A stretch of 64,000 nt of DNA from Campylobacter coli LMG 9860 (GTDB taxonomy: Bacteria > Campylobacterota > Campylobacteria > Campylobacterales > Campylobacteraceae). Location: assembly GCF_000254135.1 (NCBI RefSeq), contig NZ_AINS01000006.1:1-64000 (forward strand), in the 5' to 3' direction. A program made the position numbers and the translations under genes. Shown one piece after another: positions 1-9,180 of this stretch (positions within the stretch are counted from its first letter, which is position 1; the number at the start of each line of letters is the position of its first letter). The notes beneath the pieces are model-generated. The model searched no databases, was not told the origin of the DNA, and saw only the letters and a list, made by a program, of their open reading frames with translations.

Positions 1-876
1 ATTATTATAAAAATTCATTATTTTCGAATAGCCCCATATTTGTCTTTCTTTGTTATCCGATAAGAGCGCCATCCTGCCTAGAAAAAATTCTAAAACATCA
101 TCGAAAGGCTCCAGCTTCAATGCCTTAATCTCCTCTTTGAATACATTTTTTAAAAGTTTAATATCTTGACATTGTAAAAAAGTATCCATTAAGGCATAAA
201 TTTCCAAATTTTCCCTAGTGTGCGTAGCTAAAATATTACTACTAATATTACTTTTTTTTTCAAGCTCTCTTCGATATTTTATAAGTTGCCTTTCTATGAA
301 AATGGGTTTACCTCTTAAGAGTAAATTGATATGTATTTGCGTATCTTGTTGATTACACATAGAACTTGGCAAAGGAAAGAAATCACAAAAATCTTTTTTT
401 ATCATCATGCCAGGAGAAGTAAGTCCATTTCCTTTCATGAAAAGATAGTGCAACAACTCTATTCTATCTTGAAAAACTTCTTTATGAGTGGTTTTAATGA
501 TATTATTATCTTCATCAATCCATAAAGTTCTAGGGTATGCAACAATTGCATCACTTGTACTTAAAGTTTTATACAAAATTTCCAAAGCATCAAATTCAAA
601 CATATCATCGCTAGCCATAAATACTATATAATCTCCATTTGAGTTTTCAAAAGCGGTGTTTAGGGCTGCATTTATACCTTGGTTAAATTCATGCTTTATA
701 AGCTTTATTCTAGGATCATGAAATTTTTCTATTTCTTTTATGCTTTGGTCACTAGAACAATCATCTACTATAATAAGTTCAAAATCATTAAAAGTTTGAT
801 TTAATACACTCTGTAGATAAGCACTGATATATTTTTCATGGTTAAAACATGGCGTTAAAATTGAAATCTTAGGCAT
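1..876 (-). CDS. Family 2 glycosyltransferase, partial (C-terminus beyond left edge)
   Basis: Likely transfers a sugar from a nucleotide donor to the LOS outer core at the inner membrane. Reading from the ATG at 876, the protein opens MPKISILTPCFNHEKYI, the nucleotide-binding strand of the GT-A/GT2 fold, followed by a VDDCSSDQS segment and a DDMF in the DxD position. The frame stays open for 292 codons to the first base of the window, so the C-terminus is missing. The start overlaps the stop of the upstream glycosyltransferase by 8 nt, which indicates translational coupling in the LOS operon. A run of nine A in the coding strand (252-260) is a possible slippage site. The acceptor and donor sugars cannot be inferred. 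Confidence 0.85.
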   Translation of the reverse strand, partial: MPKISILTPCFNHEKYISAYLQSVLNQTFNDFELIIVDDCSSDQSIKEIEKFHDPRIKLIKHEFNQGINAALNTAFENSNGDYIVFMASDDMFEFDALEILYKTLSTSDAIVAYPRTLWIDEDNNIIKTTHKEVFQDRIELLHYLFMKGNGLTSPGMMIKKDFCDFFPLPSSMCNQQDTQIHINLLLRGKPIFIERQLIKYRRELEKKSNISSNILATHTRENLEIYALMDTFLQCQDIKLLKNVFKEEIKALKLEPFDDVLEFFLGRMALLSDNKERQIWGYSKIMNFYNN

Positions 877-1873
877 TTTCTAACCTTTTGTAGTAGAATT
901 TAATTTTATGAAACAACACAATAGATTTTCCCATTTTATCTCTTTCTTTCCTAAAAAAATAATCTCTTATTATTCTATAAGGTTTTAAAAGTTTTTGGTT
1001 TTCATCTAAATATCTTTCAATCTGATTTTTTTCTTCGTTATTGAAATTATGCTTGTTTTTACAATATAACTCCTGTAAACTATAAAACATTTTATATCTA
1101 TCTTGATTAATTTTCTTTATTATATCTTTAGACATATTAAAACTTTTTGCCAAAGTCTCTAGCTTATAAAGACCTTTAAAGGTATCAAACAATTTTATAC
1201 TTAGTTTTTTAGTGACACTATCTTCATTTTGATAATATATATACACACCATTTTTAGCAAAAGCAATATATCTAGAATTAATAAAAAATTCTCTAGTGCT
1301 ATACTCATCGCCATTCATCCCCTCTTCATACCATTTAAGCTTTTTAACTAATATTGTCTTATACATTCCCAAACCCGATATTCTCCAATCCAAACTATAA
1401 GAAAATGCTTTTTTTCCATCTAAAATTTTGCTCTCACTCCCGCATTGGTTAACTATACCGCAAATAGTGCGCTTTTTAGCCTGATTGGGATATAAAAATA
1501 CAAGTTTTGGTATAATAATATCAACATCAATATCTTTTGCTTTTAATTCCTCGTAGCGTTTCACACACTCACTAAGACACTCTGGGTTGATTTCATCATC
1601 ACTATCTAAAACAAATATAAAGTCACCGCTGATAAATTCTAAAGCATAATTTCTATTTGGAGCTGCCATCCCACTGTGCTTTTTTGTAAAAGCTTTTATT
1701 CTATTATCCTGTCTAGAAAATCCTAATAATTTATCATATGTACCATCGGTAGATCCATCATCAACACATATTAATTCCCAATTTTTATAAGTTTGATTCA
1801 AAACAGACATTACACTTCTTGACAAATAAGCAGTGCAATTATAACAAGCCATAATAATTGAAATTTTTAACAT
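869..1873 (-). CDS. Family 2 glycosyltransferase of the LOS cluster
   Basis: A GT2 enzyme of 334 aa, predicted to add one sugar to the LOS outer core. The N-terminus MLKISIIMACYNCTAYL, then VDDGSTDGT (about residues 37-45) and VLDSDDE (about 87-93, the metal-binding DxD), give the standard order of GT2 motifs. The C-terminal third is Lys/Asn-rich and basic, which suits peripheral membrane binding. The ATG directly abuts the TAG of the acetyltransferase gene upstream, and the stop overlaps the next glycosyltransferase, so the genes form one tightly coupled operon. The linkage made is unknown. Confidence 0.85.
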   Translation of the reverse strand: MLKISIIMACYNCTAYLSRSVMSVLNQTYKNWELICVDDGSTDGTYDKLLGFSRQDNRIKAFTKKHSGMAAPNRNYALEFISGDFIFVLDSDDEINPECLSECVKRYEELKAKDIDVDIIIPKLVFLYPNQAKKRTICGIVNQCGSESKILDGKKAFSYSLDWRISGLGMYKTILVKKLKWYEEGMNGDEYSTREFFINSRYIAFAKNGVYIYYQNEDSVTKKLSIKLFDTFKGLYKLETLAKSFNMSKDIIKKINQDRYKMFYSLQELYCKNKHNFNNEEKNQIERYLDENQKLLKPYRIIRDYFFRKERDKMGKSIVLFHKIKFYYKRLENA

Positions 1874-2317
1874 CTAAAAAACTTTTAATATTTTACAATA
1901 ATAAGTTGCATTTGGTAATACATCTCTTGTAACAATTGCTCCAGCTCCTATCATTGCATTTTCACCTATGGTAATGCCTGGCAAAATAGTTGCATTTGCT
2001 CCTATGCTTGCGCCTTTTTTAACAATCGTTTTGGAAAATTCTTCGGGATATTGTTTAGATCTTGGATATTTGTCATTGCAAAAAGTTACATTAGGGCCTA
2101 TAAAAACATTATCTTCTATTGTTATACCATCCCAAATTTGAACACCGCATTTAATTGTAACATTATTTCCAATTACAACATCGTTTTCTATAAAACAATG
2201 AGAGCATATATTACAATTATTTCCTATTTTGGCATTGGGTAAAACTACACAAAATTGCCATATATTTGTATCTTTGCCTATATTATTACTTTGCACATCT
2301 GACATTTTATGTATCAT
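1874..2317 (-). CDS. Hexapeptide-repeat sugar N-acetyltransferase (FdtC/QdtC-like)
   Basis: Probably acetylates the 3-amino group of dTDP-3-amino-3,6-dideoxyhexose (Fuc3N or Qui3N). Nearly the whole 147-aa protein is left-handed beta-helix repeats of the type IGxNxx[14 protein letters not shown]. The opening [13 protein letters not shown] resembles the start of QdtC-type enzymes, which supports the upstream ATG at 2317 over the internal one at 2305. The start overlaps the ketoisomerase gene by 11 nt. The C-terminus ([12 protein letters not shown]) is shorter than the usual GNPAK tail. The neighbours rfbA, rfbB and a ketoisomerase supply this enzyme's pathway. Confidence 0.8.
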   Translation of the reverse strand: MIHKMSDVQSNNIGKDTNIWQFCVVLPNAKIGNNCNICSHCFIENDVVIGNNVTIKCGVQIWDGITIEDNVFIGPNVTFCNDKYPRSKQYPEEFSKTIVKKGASIGANATILPGITIGENAMIGAGAIVTRDVLPNATYYCKILKVF

Positions 2318-2708
2318 TAATATTCCTTAAAAATTCTTCATAGTCTCTAATGTATTCTTTTTCATTATAAAAATCGCTTGCTAATACAAGTAATTTCGCT
2401 CCATAAGAAAAATTTTTCATCTCTCGCCACATATTTTTACCTATAAAAATCCCCATATCCGGACGATTTAAGATTATATTTTTAATATTTTTTCCATCAT
2501 TTAAAACAAGCTCGCATGATCCCTCCATCATGATTAAAACTTGCTCTAATTCTCTATGTGCATGAGCTCCTCTTGGAAATTCTGGCTTGGTATCATAAAT
2601 ATAATAAATCCTTTTTATTTCAAAAGGAATTTCTTTTAAATTTTCCAAAGCTATCAAACTTCCCCTATTATCACTTTTTGCATTAAAATTTAATATTTTA
2701 TAATTCAA
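2307..2708 (-). CDS. dTDP-4-oxo-6-deoxyglucose 3,4-ketoisomerase (FdtA/QdtA/WxcM family)
   Basis: Cupin-fold isomerase of 133 aa that moves the keto group of dTDP-4-keto-6-deoxyglucose from C4 to C3, ready for amination. The family features visible are the [14 protein letters not shown] N-terminus, the [11 protein letters not shown] strand, and the conserved [12 protein letters not shown] catalytic His cluster (about residues 50-61). The start is a TTG at 2708 that overlaps the rfbB stop by 4 nt; no better in-frame ATG keeps the family N-terminus, so a coupled non-ATG start is likely. Whether the product leads to Fuc3N or Qui3N cannot be told from the sequence by eye. Confidence 0.85.
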   Translation of the reverse strand: MNYKILNFNAKSDNRGSLIALENLKEIPFEIKRIYYIYDTKPEFPRGAHAHRELEQVLIMMEGSCELVLNDGKNIKNIILNRPDMGIFIGKNMWREMKNFSYGAKLLVLASDFYNEKEYIRDYEEFLRNINDT

Positions 2709-3736
2709 AAATTATCCTTATATTTTTCCACATACCATTCAATAGTTTTTAAAATTCCACTTTCAAAACTTTCCTTAGGCTTCCATCTAAGCTCTTTTTG
2801 CAATTTTGAAGAATCGATTGCATAACGTTTATCATGCCCTGCCCTATCTTTTACAAAGGTAATTTGCTCCTTATGGGATCTTGCTTTAGGAAATTTTTTA
2901 TCTAAAATTTCACAAATTAAAGTAGCAATGTCTATATTTTTCCATTCTTCATTGCCTCCTATATTAAAAGTATCAAAAAAATTTCCTTTACTTTGCAAAG
3001 CAAAGTGTAAAATCTTATCAATCGCCTCACAATGATCGTTTACATAAAGCCAATCTCTAACATTTTTTCCATCACCATAGATAGGAATATTCTCCCCATT
3101 TAATGCCTTGCGAATTATAGTAGGAATAAGCTTTTCATCATGTTGCTTAGCTCCATAATTATTGGAGCAGTTGGAAATCACCGCATTTAAGCCATAAGTA
3201 TGGTGAAATGATCTTACTAGCATATCACCAGAAGCCTTAGAAGCAGAATAAGGAGAATTTGGAGCATACGGAGTACTTTCGCTAAAATACCCCTCTTCTC
3301 CCAAGCTTCCAAAAACCTCATCGGTGCTAATATGATAAAATAAAGCATTTTCAAATCCTACTTTAGCTTTAAAAGGCTCATCAAACCATATTTTATATGC
3401 ACCATATAAAAGATTAAAAGTGCCGTTAACATTTGTTTTTATAAACACATCAGGACTACTGATGGAATTATCCACATGAGATTCTGCGGCAAAATGAATG
3501 ATAATGTTAATTTTATGTGCATTAATGATCTTTTCAACCAATTTTATATCACAAATATCACCCTGATAAAAAACATAGTTTTTATTACCGCTAATATCTT
3601 TTAGATTTTCTAAATTTCCAGCATAAGTTAATAAATCAAGATTAACAACTTTATCATTTGGGTATTTATTGCAATAAAATTCAATAAAATTCGAACCTAT
3701 AAATCCTGCTCCACCTGTAATTAAAACATTATTCAT
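2705..3736 (-). CDS. rfbB: dTDP-glucose 4,6-dehydratase
   Basis: Converts dTDP-glucose to dTDP-4-keto-6-deoxyglucose, step two of dTDP-deoxysugar synthesis in the cytoplasm. It is an extended short-chain dehydrogenase of 343 aa: the NAD-binding GGAGFIGSN lies at residues 8-16, HFAAESHVD near 81-89, STDEVFG near 136, and the catalytic YSASKA near 163-168. The length is typical of RmlB. It sits 3 nt after rfbA and overlaps the ketoisomerase. No rfbC or rfbD (rhamnose branch) is present here, which points to an amino-deoxyhexose rather than rhamnose. Confidence 0.95.
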   Translation of the reverse strand: MNNVLITGGAGFIGSNFIEFYCNKYPNDKVVNLDLLTYAGNLENLKDISGNKNYVFYQGDICDIKLVEKIINAHKINIIIHFAAESHVDNSISSPDVFIKTNVNGTFNLLYGAYKIWFDEPFKAKVGFENALFYHISTDEVFGSLGEEGYFSESTPYAPNSPYSASKASGDMLVRSFHHTYGLNAVISNCSNNYGAKQHDEKLIPTIIRKALNGENIPIYGDGKNVRDWLYVNDHCEAIDKILHFALQSKGNFFDTFNIGGNEEWKNIDIATLICEILDKKFPKARSHKEQITFVKDRAGHDKRYAIDSSKLQKELRWKPKESFESGILKTIEWYVEKYKDNF

Positions 3737-3739
3737 CTT

Positions 3740-4618
3740 TTAAATACCTTGCTCAAGTAGTTTTCTAAGATAGACTCCGTAGCCACTTTTGTCAAGCAGC
3801 TTTGCGCGATCTAACAATCTTCTCTCATCTATCCAGTTATTTCGAAAAGCAATTTCTTCCAAACATGCAATCTTGTATCCTTGTCTAAGTTCTATTGTTT
3901 GCACAAATTCTGAAGCTTCTATTAAGCTGTCATGCGTACCTGTATCAATCCAAGCAAAACCTCGTCCTAAAATTTGCGACTTTAATCTATTTTGTTTCAA
4001 ATATTCTATATTAACATCAGTAATTTCAAGTTCTCCTCTAGAGCTAGGTTTTACACTTTTTGCTATTTCAATAGCTGAGTTATCATAAAAATAAAGCCCA
4101 GTTACCGCATAATTGCTCTTAGGATATTGAGGTTTTTCTTCCAAACTTAAAACCTCGCCATTTTTAGAAATTTCAGCTACACCAAAACGATCCGGATCTT
4201 TTACATGATAAGAAAATATACTAGCATAGCCATTTTTAGAATCATTTTTAGCATTTTGCAACAAATCGCTAAATCCTTGTCCATAAAAAATATTATCCCC
4301 TAAAATTAAAGCTATATCATCATTTTTTATAAAATTATCCGCTAAAATAAGTCCTTCTGCTAAGCCTTTTGGCTGCTCTTGTACACAATACGAAATTTCC
4401 ATGCCAAGCCAAGAACCATCACCAAAAAGCTCTTGAAATTTACTCGTATCTTTAGGCGTGGAGATAATCAAGACTTCGCGAATTTTAGCCAACATCAAAA
4501 CAGATAGAGGATAGTAAATCATGGGCTTATCATAAATTGGCAAAAGCTGCTTACATAAAGTTAAAGTGATAGGATAAAGCCTCGTACCACTACCACCGGC
4601 TAAAATAATTCCTTTCAA
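3740..4618 (-). CDS. rfbA: Glucose-1-phosphate thymidylyltransferase
   Basis: Makes dTDP-glucose from dTTP and glucose-1-phosphate, the entry to the dTDP-sugar pathway. The N-terminal [15 protein letters not shown] nucleotide-binding loop and the [11 protein letters not shown] and [20 protein letters not shown] segments are those of RmlA. I place the start at a TTG (4618), because AAGGAG lies 5 nt before it and this gives the family's MKGIILAGG opening and 292 aa. The alternative GTG at 4624 would directly follow the ribosome site. The upstream glycosyltransferase's TAA overlaps that ribosome site. Confidence 0.93.
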   Translation of the reverse strand: MKGIILAGGSGTRLYPITLTLCKQLLPIYDKPMIYYPLSVLMLAKIREVLIISTPKDTSKFQELFGDGSWLGMEISYCVQEQPKGLAEGLILADNFIKNDDIALILGDNIFYGQGFSDLLQNAKNDSKNGYASIFSYHVKDPDRFGVAEISKNGEVLSLEEKPQYPKSNYAVTGLYFYDNSAIEIAKSVKPSSRGELEITDVNIEYLKQNRLKSQILGRGFAWIDTGTHDSLIEASEFVQTIELRQGYKIACLEEIAFRNNWIDERRLLDRAKLLDKSGYGVYLRKLLEQGI

Positions 4619-4627
4619 ACACACTCC

Positions 4628-5464
4628 TTAAGCAAGATCTAAAGTATCTATTTTAGCAATTCTAGCCTTTAAATCTTTTTCCTCTTTCTCCAAAACCTCA
4701 AGCAATCTTTTACAAAATTCATCGTCTTTTGATTCCAAAGAAAGCTTTTTTATAAGCTCATTGCTTCTTTTTTTGTCTTTGTAATTTTGCCACAAAATTT
4801 CTTTATTTTTGTTTTCATATCTACCCTTTTCATTAAATTCATAATGATAAATACACTCTTTAAAAACACCTATTTTATCGCATTCTAAAAAATTCATATA
4901 GCAAAAAAGTACATCTTCGCCATAGCTCAAACGCTCGTATAAATTTATCCTTTCAAAGCTTTTCAAAATCAAATCTTTCCTAAAAAGCTTCGCCCAAACC
5001 GACCAGCAAAAATGTCTTTGTTTGCCTAAAAATTCGAAAAATTCTTTTTGATTAAAAACTTCATCTTGTTTAAAACGATAAAATTGTTTGGTTTTGACTC
5101 TATGCACAAAAGCATCAAAGCAAATCAAATCAAAGCCTTGTTTTATTTTACCTAAAGCCACCTCACAAGCATTTAAAGCTAAAAAATCATCGCTATCTAA
5201 AAATATGATAAAATCAGCCCTAGATTTTAAAACTCCTAAATTTCTAGTCGCAAAAGTGCCTAAATTTTCATCATTTTGAAAGATCCTTATCCTCTCATCT
5301 TTTTTAGCCAATTCTAAGGCTATTTTTACACTCTCATCTTTGCTTTTATCATCAATAACCAAAATTTCAATATCTCTTAAAGTCTGATTTATACAGCTTT
5401 GCAAAGCTCTTGTGATAAATTCACAAGAATTAAAAAGCGGGATTATGATCGAAAGTTGTGGCAT
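4628..5464 (-). CDS. Family 2 glycosyltransferase next to waaF (possibly waaV-like)
   Basis: A GT2 enzyme of 278 aa acting on the LOS core. It starts MPQLSIIIPLFNSCEFI, carries VIDDKSKDES and IIFLDSDDFL (DxD), and ends in a Lys/Glu-rich helical region. The ATG at 5464 is chosen because it begins the GT2 fold and has AGGAAA upstream; an upstream extension to 5548 would run into waaF. In C. jejuni the gene at this position, divergent from waaF, is often called waaV; I recall the position rather than its sequence, so the name is tentative. Sugar specificity is unknown. Confidence 0.85.
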   Translation of the reverse strand: MPQLSIIIPLFNSCEFITRALQSCINQTLRDIEILVIDDKSKDESVKIALELAKKDERIRIFQNDENLGTFATRNLGVLKSRADFIIFLDSDDFLALNACEVALGKIKQGFDLICFDAFVHRVKTKQFYRFKQDEVFNQKEFFEFLGKQRHFCWSVWAKLFRKDLILKSFERINLYERLSYGEDVLFCYMNFLECDKIGVFKECIYHYEFNEKGRYENKNKEILWQNYKDKKRSNELIKKLSLESKDDEFCKRLLEVLEKEEKDLKARIAKIDTLDLA

Positions 5465-5467
5465 ATT

Positions 5468-5519
5468 TTTCCTAAATTTTGTTAAAATAATAAAAACAAT
5501 TCTATCAAAGTTTAGGAAA
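5468..5519. promoter_or_regulatory. Divergent promoter region with an inverted repeat over both ribosome sites
   Basis: The 58 bp between the two divergent starts contain arms 5468-5481 and 5506-5519, which are inverted copies matching at 13 of 14 positions. Each arm holds the AGGAAA ribosome site of one gene. Between and over them lie AT-rich -10-like boxes: TAGAAT on the minus strand and TAAAAT on the plus strand. The two promoters must overlap. Confidence 0.5.
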
Positions 5520-5522
5520 TTT

Positions 5523-6476
5523 ATGAAAATTTTTATACATCTTCCCACTTGGCTAGGCGATGCAGTGATGGCTTCGCCTGCTTTATACGCTATAAAAGAA
5601 CATTTTAAAAATGCCCAATTTATCCTTTATGGCTCTTTGGTTTCCACAGCACTTTTTAAAGAATTTCCTAATTCTAAAATCATCATAGAAAATAAACAAT
5701 CTCGCTATAAACAAGCCCTATCTTTACGCAAAGAACTTGGCAAAATCGATTTTAGCTTTGCTTTTAGGTCTGCGTTTTCTTCTAAGATTATCTTACATAT
5801 TCTTAAAACAAAGCAAAGATATTTTTTTGACAAAAACAAGCACAAAGAAGAACATCAAGTTTTAAAATACCTTTATTTTATAGAAAACTCACTTAGTATA
5901 AAAGCTCATTTTAAAGACTTAAAGCTTCCCTTTAAGCTAAAATTTCAAAACCCTCTTGTCTTAAAAAATGGTAAAAAAATTCTAGGACTCAACCCTGGTG
6001 CAAGCTTTGGAAGTGCAAAAAGATGGGATGTGAGTTATTTTGCTAAAGTGGCTTTAAATTTCAGCCAAAGTCATGAGATTTTAATCTTTGGTGCAGGAAA
6101 AGCCGAACAAGAACTTTGTAATGAAATTTATCAAATTTTAAAAGAACAAAACATAAAAGTAAAAAATCTTTGCAATAAAACTACCATCAAAACCCTTTGT
6201 CAAAATATCGCTTTTTGCGATCTTTTCATCACAAATGACAGTGGACCTATGCACATAAGTGCGGTTTATAAAGTAAAAACCGTGGCTATTTTTGGGCCTA
6301 CCAAATTTACTCAAACTTCACCTTGGCAAAATGAAAATGCAAGATGGGTGCATTTAAATCTAGCTTGTATGCCTTGTATGCAAAAAACCTGCCCTTTAAA
6401 ACACCACAAATGCATGAAAGATTTAAAACCAGAAATCATCATAGAAGTAAGTAAACAATTGCTATTTCTAAATTAA
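5523..6476 (+). CDS. waaF: ADP-heptose:LOS heptosyltransferase II
   Basis: Adds the second L-glycero-D-manno-heptose to the LOS inner core at the cytoplasmic face of the inner membrane. The protein of 317 aa begins MKIFIHLPTWLGDAVMASPAL (GT9 family, with the acidic residue of GDA), and has LGLNPGASFGSAKRW, FITNDSGPMHISAVYKVKTVAIFGPT and a Cys-rich CMPCMQKTCPLKHHKCM segment near the C-terminus, all typical of WaaF. The ATG at 5523 has AGGAAA upstream; a longer open frame from 5412 would overlap the divergent gene. waaF is the conserved right boundary of the C. jejuni LOS locus. Confidence 0.95.
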   Translation: MKIFIHLPTWLGDAVMASPALYAIKEHFKNAQFILYGSLVSTALFKEFPNSKIIIENKQSRYKQALSLRKELGKIDFSFAFRSAFSSKIILHILKTKQRYFFDKNKHKEEHQVLKYLYFIENSLSIKAHFKDLKLPFKLKFQNPLVLKNGKKILGLNPGASFGSAKRWDVSYFAKVALNFSQSHEILIFGAGKAEQELCNEIYQILKEQNIKVKNLCNKTTIKTLCQNIAFCDLFITNDSGPMHISAVYKVKTVAIFGPTKFTQTSPWQNENARWVHLNLACMPCMQKTCPLKHHKCMKDLKPEIIIEVSKQLLFLN

Positions 6477-6482
6477 TTAAAA

Positions 6483-7238
6483 TTATACTTCACGTCTTAA
6501 AAATTTTATTGCCTTTTGTTTATATGTAAATTTTAAATAAATAAAATACAACCTACAAATTTCTTTAATTATTCTTTTAAAAATAGGTCTTTTGTCTTTT
6601 TTTCTCTCTTCAATAGTGGAATTAATATCTGTTGTCTTTAGTAAAAGAGGAGTGTAAGTTATAGTAAAAACTTTACTATAATAATACATATCCATAACAT
6701 TATCCACTGGTTTAATCCAAAATTTTAAATTATCAATAAATTTTAAAGCCGAAATAGGTTTTATAAGATACCCTTGTGTTCCGCCAATACTATCCAAAGT
6801 AAACAAAAAATTATCATTAAGCTTCAACATTTTACCTTGTGTTAAATAACAAAGTCTTACATATTCATACTCACTCTTTGATAATTCTTCTATGTATTCT
6901 TCCCCATTATTTAAAAATTCATCGCTAAATTCCACATCATCTTCTAGGATGATTATAGGCTCATCAATTTTTACGCATTCTTGCCAAAGTTTATAATGAC
7001 TCGCAAAACAAGCCTTTTCTCCATCGCTAAGCTCTCTACCTAAAACCCAAGAAGCCCACCAAGGAAAATGTTGTTTAAATTCTAAATGTTCTTTATTTTT
7101 AGCATCAACTGCCTTAAAGAAAATAAATTCTAGCTTGTTTTTTAAATTAGGATTCTTTTCAAAAAGTTTTTGAATTTGCTTTTGCATGTACTCTTTTCTA
7201 TCTAAAGAACGCTCTAAATTAATGATAAATGCCTTCAT
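6483..7238 (-). CDS. Family 25 glycosyltransferase
   Basis: LPS/LOS glycosyltransferase of the GT25 family (251 aa), which commonly adds galactose or glucose. Seen: [18 protein letters not shown] at the N-terminus, EKACFASHYKLWQ (about 77-89), IIILEDDVEFSDEF (DDV, about 96-109) and DSIGGTQGYLIKP. The real start is the ATG at 7238, which shares one base with the gmhA stop (TGATG). The gene is more AT-rich than gmhA and hldE. As I remember NCTC 11168, waaF and gmhA are neighbours there, so this is probably a strain-variable insertion at the edge of the LOS locus. It ends only 6 nt from the convergent waaF stop. Confidence 0.85.
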   Translation of the reverse strand: MKAFIINLERSLDRKEYMQKQIQKLFEKNPNLKNKLEFIFFKAVDAKNKEHLEFKQHFPWWASWVLGRELSDGEKACFASHYKLWQECVKIDEPIIILEDDVEFSDEFLNNGEEYIEELSKSEYEYVRLCYLTQGKMLKLNDNFLFTLDSIGGTQGYLIKPISALKFIDNLKFWIKPVDNVMDMYYYSKVFTITYTPLLLKTTDINSTIEERKKDKRPIFKRIIKEICRLYFIYLKFTYKQKAIKFLRREV

Positions 7239-7798
7239 CAAAAGTTCTCATCCACTATCTGACAAAGCGTGTGTATGATTAAGATATGCATTTCTTGAAT
7301 TCTAGCCGTATCATCACTTGGCACGACAAGATTATGATCGCAAAGCTCATTCATCTTTCCACCTCCTTTGCCACTAAGCCCCAAGCAAAGCATATTTAGT
7401 TCTTTAGCCTTTTTAAATGCTTCTAGGACATTAGGACTTTTTCCACTGGTTGAAATGCCTATTAAAATATCATTTTCATTTCCCAAAGCTTCTACTTGCC
7501 TTGAAAAAACAAACTCAAATCCATAATCATTGCCTATAGCACTAAGTGCTGAAGTGTCTGTTGTCAAAGCTATACCCGCTAAAGCTTTGCGTTCTTTTTT
7601 ATATCTGCCGCTAAGCTCCGCTGCAAAATGTTGAGAATCCGCGGCACTCCCACCATTTCCACAAATTAAAATTTTTCCACCTTTTTTTAAACACTCACAC
7701 AAAAGCTCGCCTACTTTTGCGATTTGCCCTTTTAAAATTTCACTTGCTTTGGCAACTTTTTGATGTTCTTGCCATTCTTTTTCTACTAAATTTATCAT
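7238..7798 (-). CDS. gmhA: Sedoheptulose-7-phosphate isomerase
   Basis: First enzyme of ADP-heptose synthesis: D-sedoheptulose-7-phosphate to D-glycero-D-manno-heptose-7-phosphate. A SIS-domain protein of 186 aa with [23 protein letters not shown] (about 45-67), the [17 protein letters not shown] segment and [10 protein letters not shown]. Family length is about 190 aa. The start overlaps hldE by 4 nt (ATGA). The heptose feeds the LOS inner core and, in C. jejuni, some capsule pathways; a separate capsule-locus paralogue may exist elsewhere. Confidence 0.96.
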   Translation of the reverse strand: MINLVEKEWQEHQKVAKASEILKGQIAKVGELLCECLKKGGKILICGNGGSAADSQHFAAELSGRYKKERKALAGIALTTDTSALSAIGNDYGFEFVFSRQVEALGNENDILIGISTSGKSPNVLEAFKKAKELNMLCLGLSGKGGGKMNELCDHNLVVPSDDTARIQEMHILIIHTLCQIVDENF

Positions 7799-9180
7799 TT
7801 TTTATCCTTGATTTTTTCTATAATCTTACTCGTACTAAAACCCTCTTCAAAATCGATCAATTCAACTCTTGAAACCAAATTTGAACCCACCACAAGCTTG
7901 TCTTTATAATCAGCTCCTTTTACCAAAACATCAGGCTTTAAAAAGCTTATAAGCTCTAAAGGTGTATCCTCATCAAAAATCACTACAAAATCCACAAAAT
8001 AAAAAGCCGCAAGCATACAAGCTCTTTGAAATTCTGAATTTACAGGACGATCTTCGCCCTTAAGCCTTTTTACACTTTTATCAGAGTTTAAGCCCACGAT
8101 TAAAATATCGCCCAATCTTTTTGCTTTTTCAAGATATTTTATATGTCCAAAATGTACGATATCAAAACAACCATTTGTAAAAACGATCCTTTTATCACTT
8201 TGTTCTAAAATCTTTAAAAGCTCTTCTTTGGTTTTGATCTTTTTTTCAAAGCCCACGCGTTTAAAGCTTTTCATCTCATCAAAACTCACACTCACGCTGC
8301 CTATTTTACTCACTACAATAGCTGCTGCTTCATTTGCTATCTCACAAGCTTTAAAAATTTCCACTCCACTAGCTAAACAAAAAGCCAAAACAGCGATCAC
8401 GCTATCACCTGCTCCAGTTACATCATAAACTTCTAAAGCTTTAGCAGGAGCTATGCGTAAATTCTCATCAAAAAAAGCAATCCCTGCTTCTGAAAGTGTG
8501 ATGATAGAATAACGCAAACTAAAATCTTCTTTTAGTTTTTTAATACCTTTTTCTAAATTTTCGCCCTCTAAATTCTCAAATTTCAAAACCTCTAAAGCTT
8601 CTTTTTTATTGGGTGTTAAAAGCGTTGCTCCACTGTATTTACCAAAATCATTTCCTTTAGGATCGATTAAAATAGGTATATTTAGCTCATTTGCTTTTTG
8701 GATAAAAGCCTTACACACTTTAGGCGTTAAAACTCCTTTTGCATAATCACTTAAAACCACAGCTTTAAAATTTTCAATTCTTTTGTTAAACAATTCTACA
8801 AGCTCATCTTCTAGCAAAATCGCACTCGTATCCTCTTCATCAAGTCTTAAAACTTGCTGATTATGTGCCATGATGCGATTTTTAAAAGGGGTTTTGCGTC
8901 CTTTTTGGATTAAAAATTCTCCTTTTAAATTTTCTTTTAAAAATTTCCCACTCTCATCATCTCCTACGACACCAAGCGCAAAAACATCTGCTCCTAGACT
9001 TTTTAAATTTGCATAAACATTTGCCGCTCCGCCTAGTCTTTTATCTTCTTTTAAGGTTTTTGCCACTAAAACAGGAGCTTCAGGACTAATGCGCGAACAA
9101 TCACACCAAGTGTAATTATCCACCATGAAATCCCCTATGATAAGAATTTTTGGATTTTGATCACTTAAAAATTCAAGCAT
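7795..9180 (-). CDS. hldE: Bifunctional heptose-7-phosphate kinase / heptose-1-phosphate adenylyltransferase
   Basis: Two steps of ADP-heptose synthesis in one protein of 461 aa. Residues 1 to about 315 form a PfkB/ribokinase domain ([14 protein letters not shown] at the start; [17 protein letters not shown]; the catalytic [15 protein letters not shown] near 250). From about residue 330 is a nucleotidylyltransferase domain with [21 protein letters not shown] (HxGH) and GEDRPVN. The N-terminal domain phosphorylates C1 and the C-terminal domain adds AMP. The product passes to GmhB between the two steps and then to HldD, both encoded alongside. It overlaps hldD by 8 nt. Confidence 0.96.
   Translation of the reverse strand: MLEFLSDQNPKILIIGDFMVDNYTWCDCSRISPEAPVLVAKTLKEDKRLGGAANVYANLKSLGADVFALGVVGDDESGKFLKENLKGEFLIQKGRKTPFKNRIMAHNQQVLRLDEEDTSAILLEDELVELFNKRIENFKAVVLSDYAKGVLTPKVCKAFIQKANELNIPILIDPKGNDFGKYSGATLLTPNKKEALEVLKFENLEGENLEKGIKKLKEDFSLRYSIITLSEAGIAFFDENLRIAPAKALEVYDVTGAGDSVIAVLAFCLASGVEIFKACEIANEAAAIVVSKIGSVSVSFDEMKSFKRVGFEKKIKTKEELLKILEQSDKRIVFTNGCFDIVHFGHIKYLEKAKRLGDILIVGLNSDKSVKRLKGEDRPVNSEFQRACMLAAFYFVDFVVIFDEDTPLELISFLKPDVLVKGADYKDKLVVGSNLVSRVELIDFEEGFSTSKIIEKIKDKK

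Noticed and set aside
1-7240. Poly-G phase-variable tracts in the LOS genes
   Set aside because: None of eight or more G or C were seen here or elsewhere in the window; the longest runs noticed are five.
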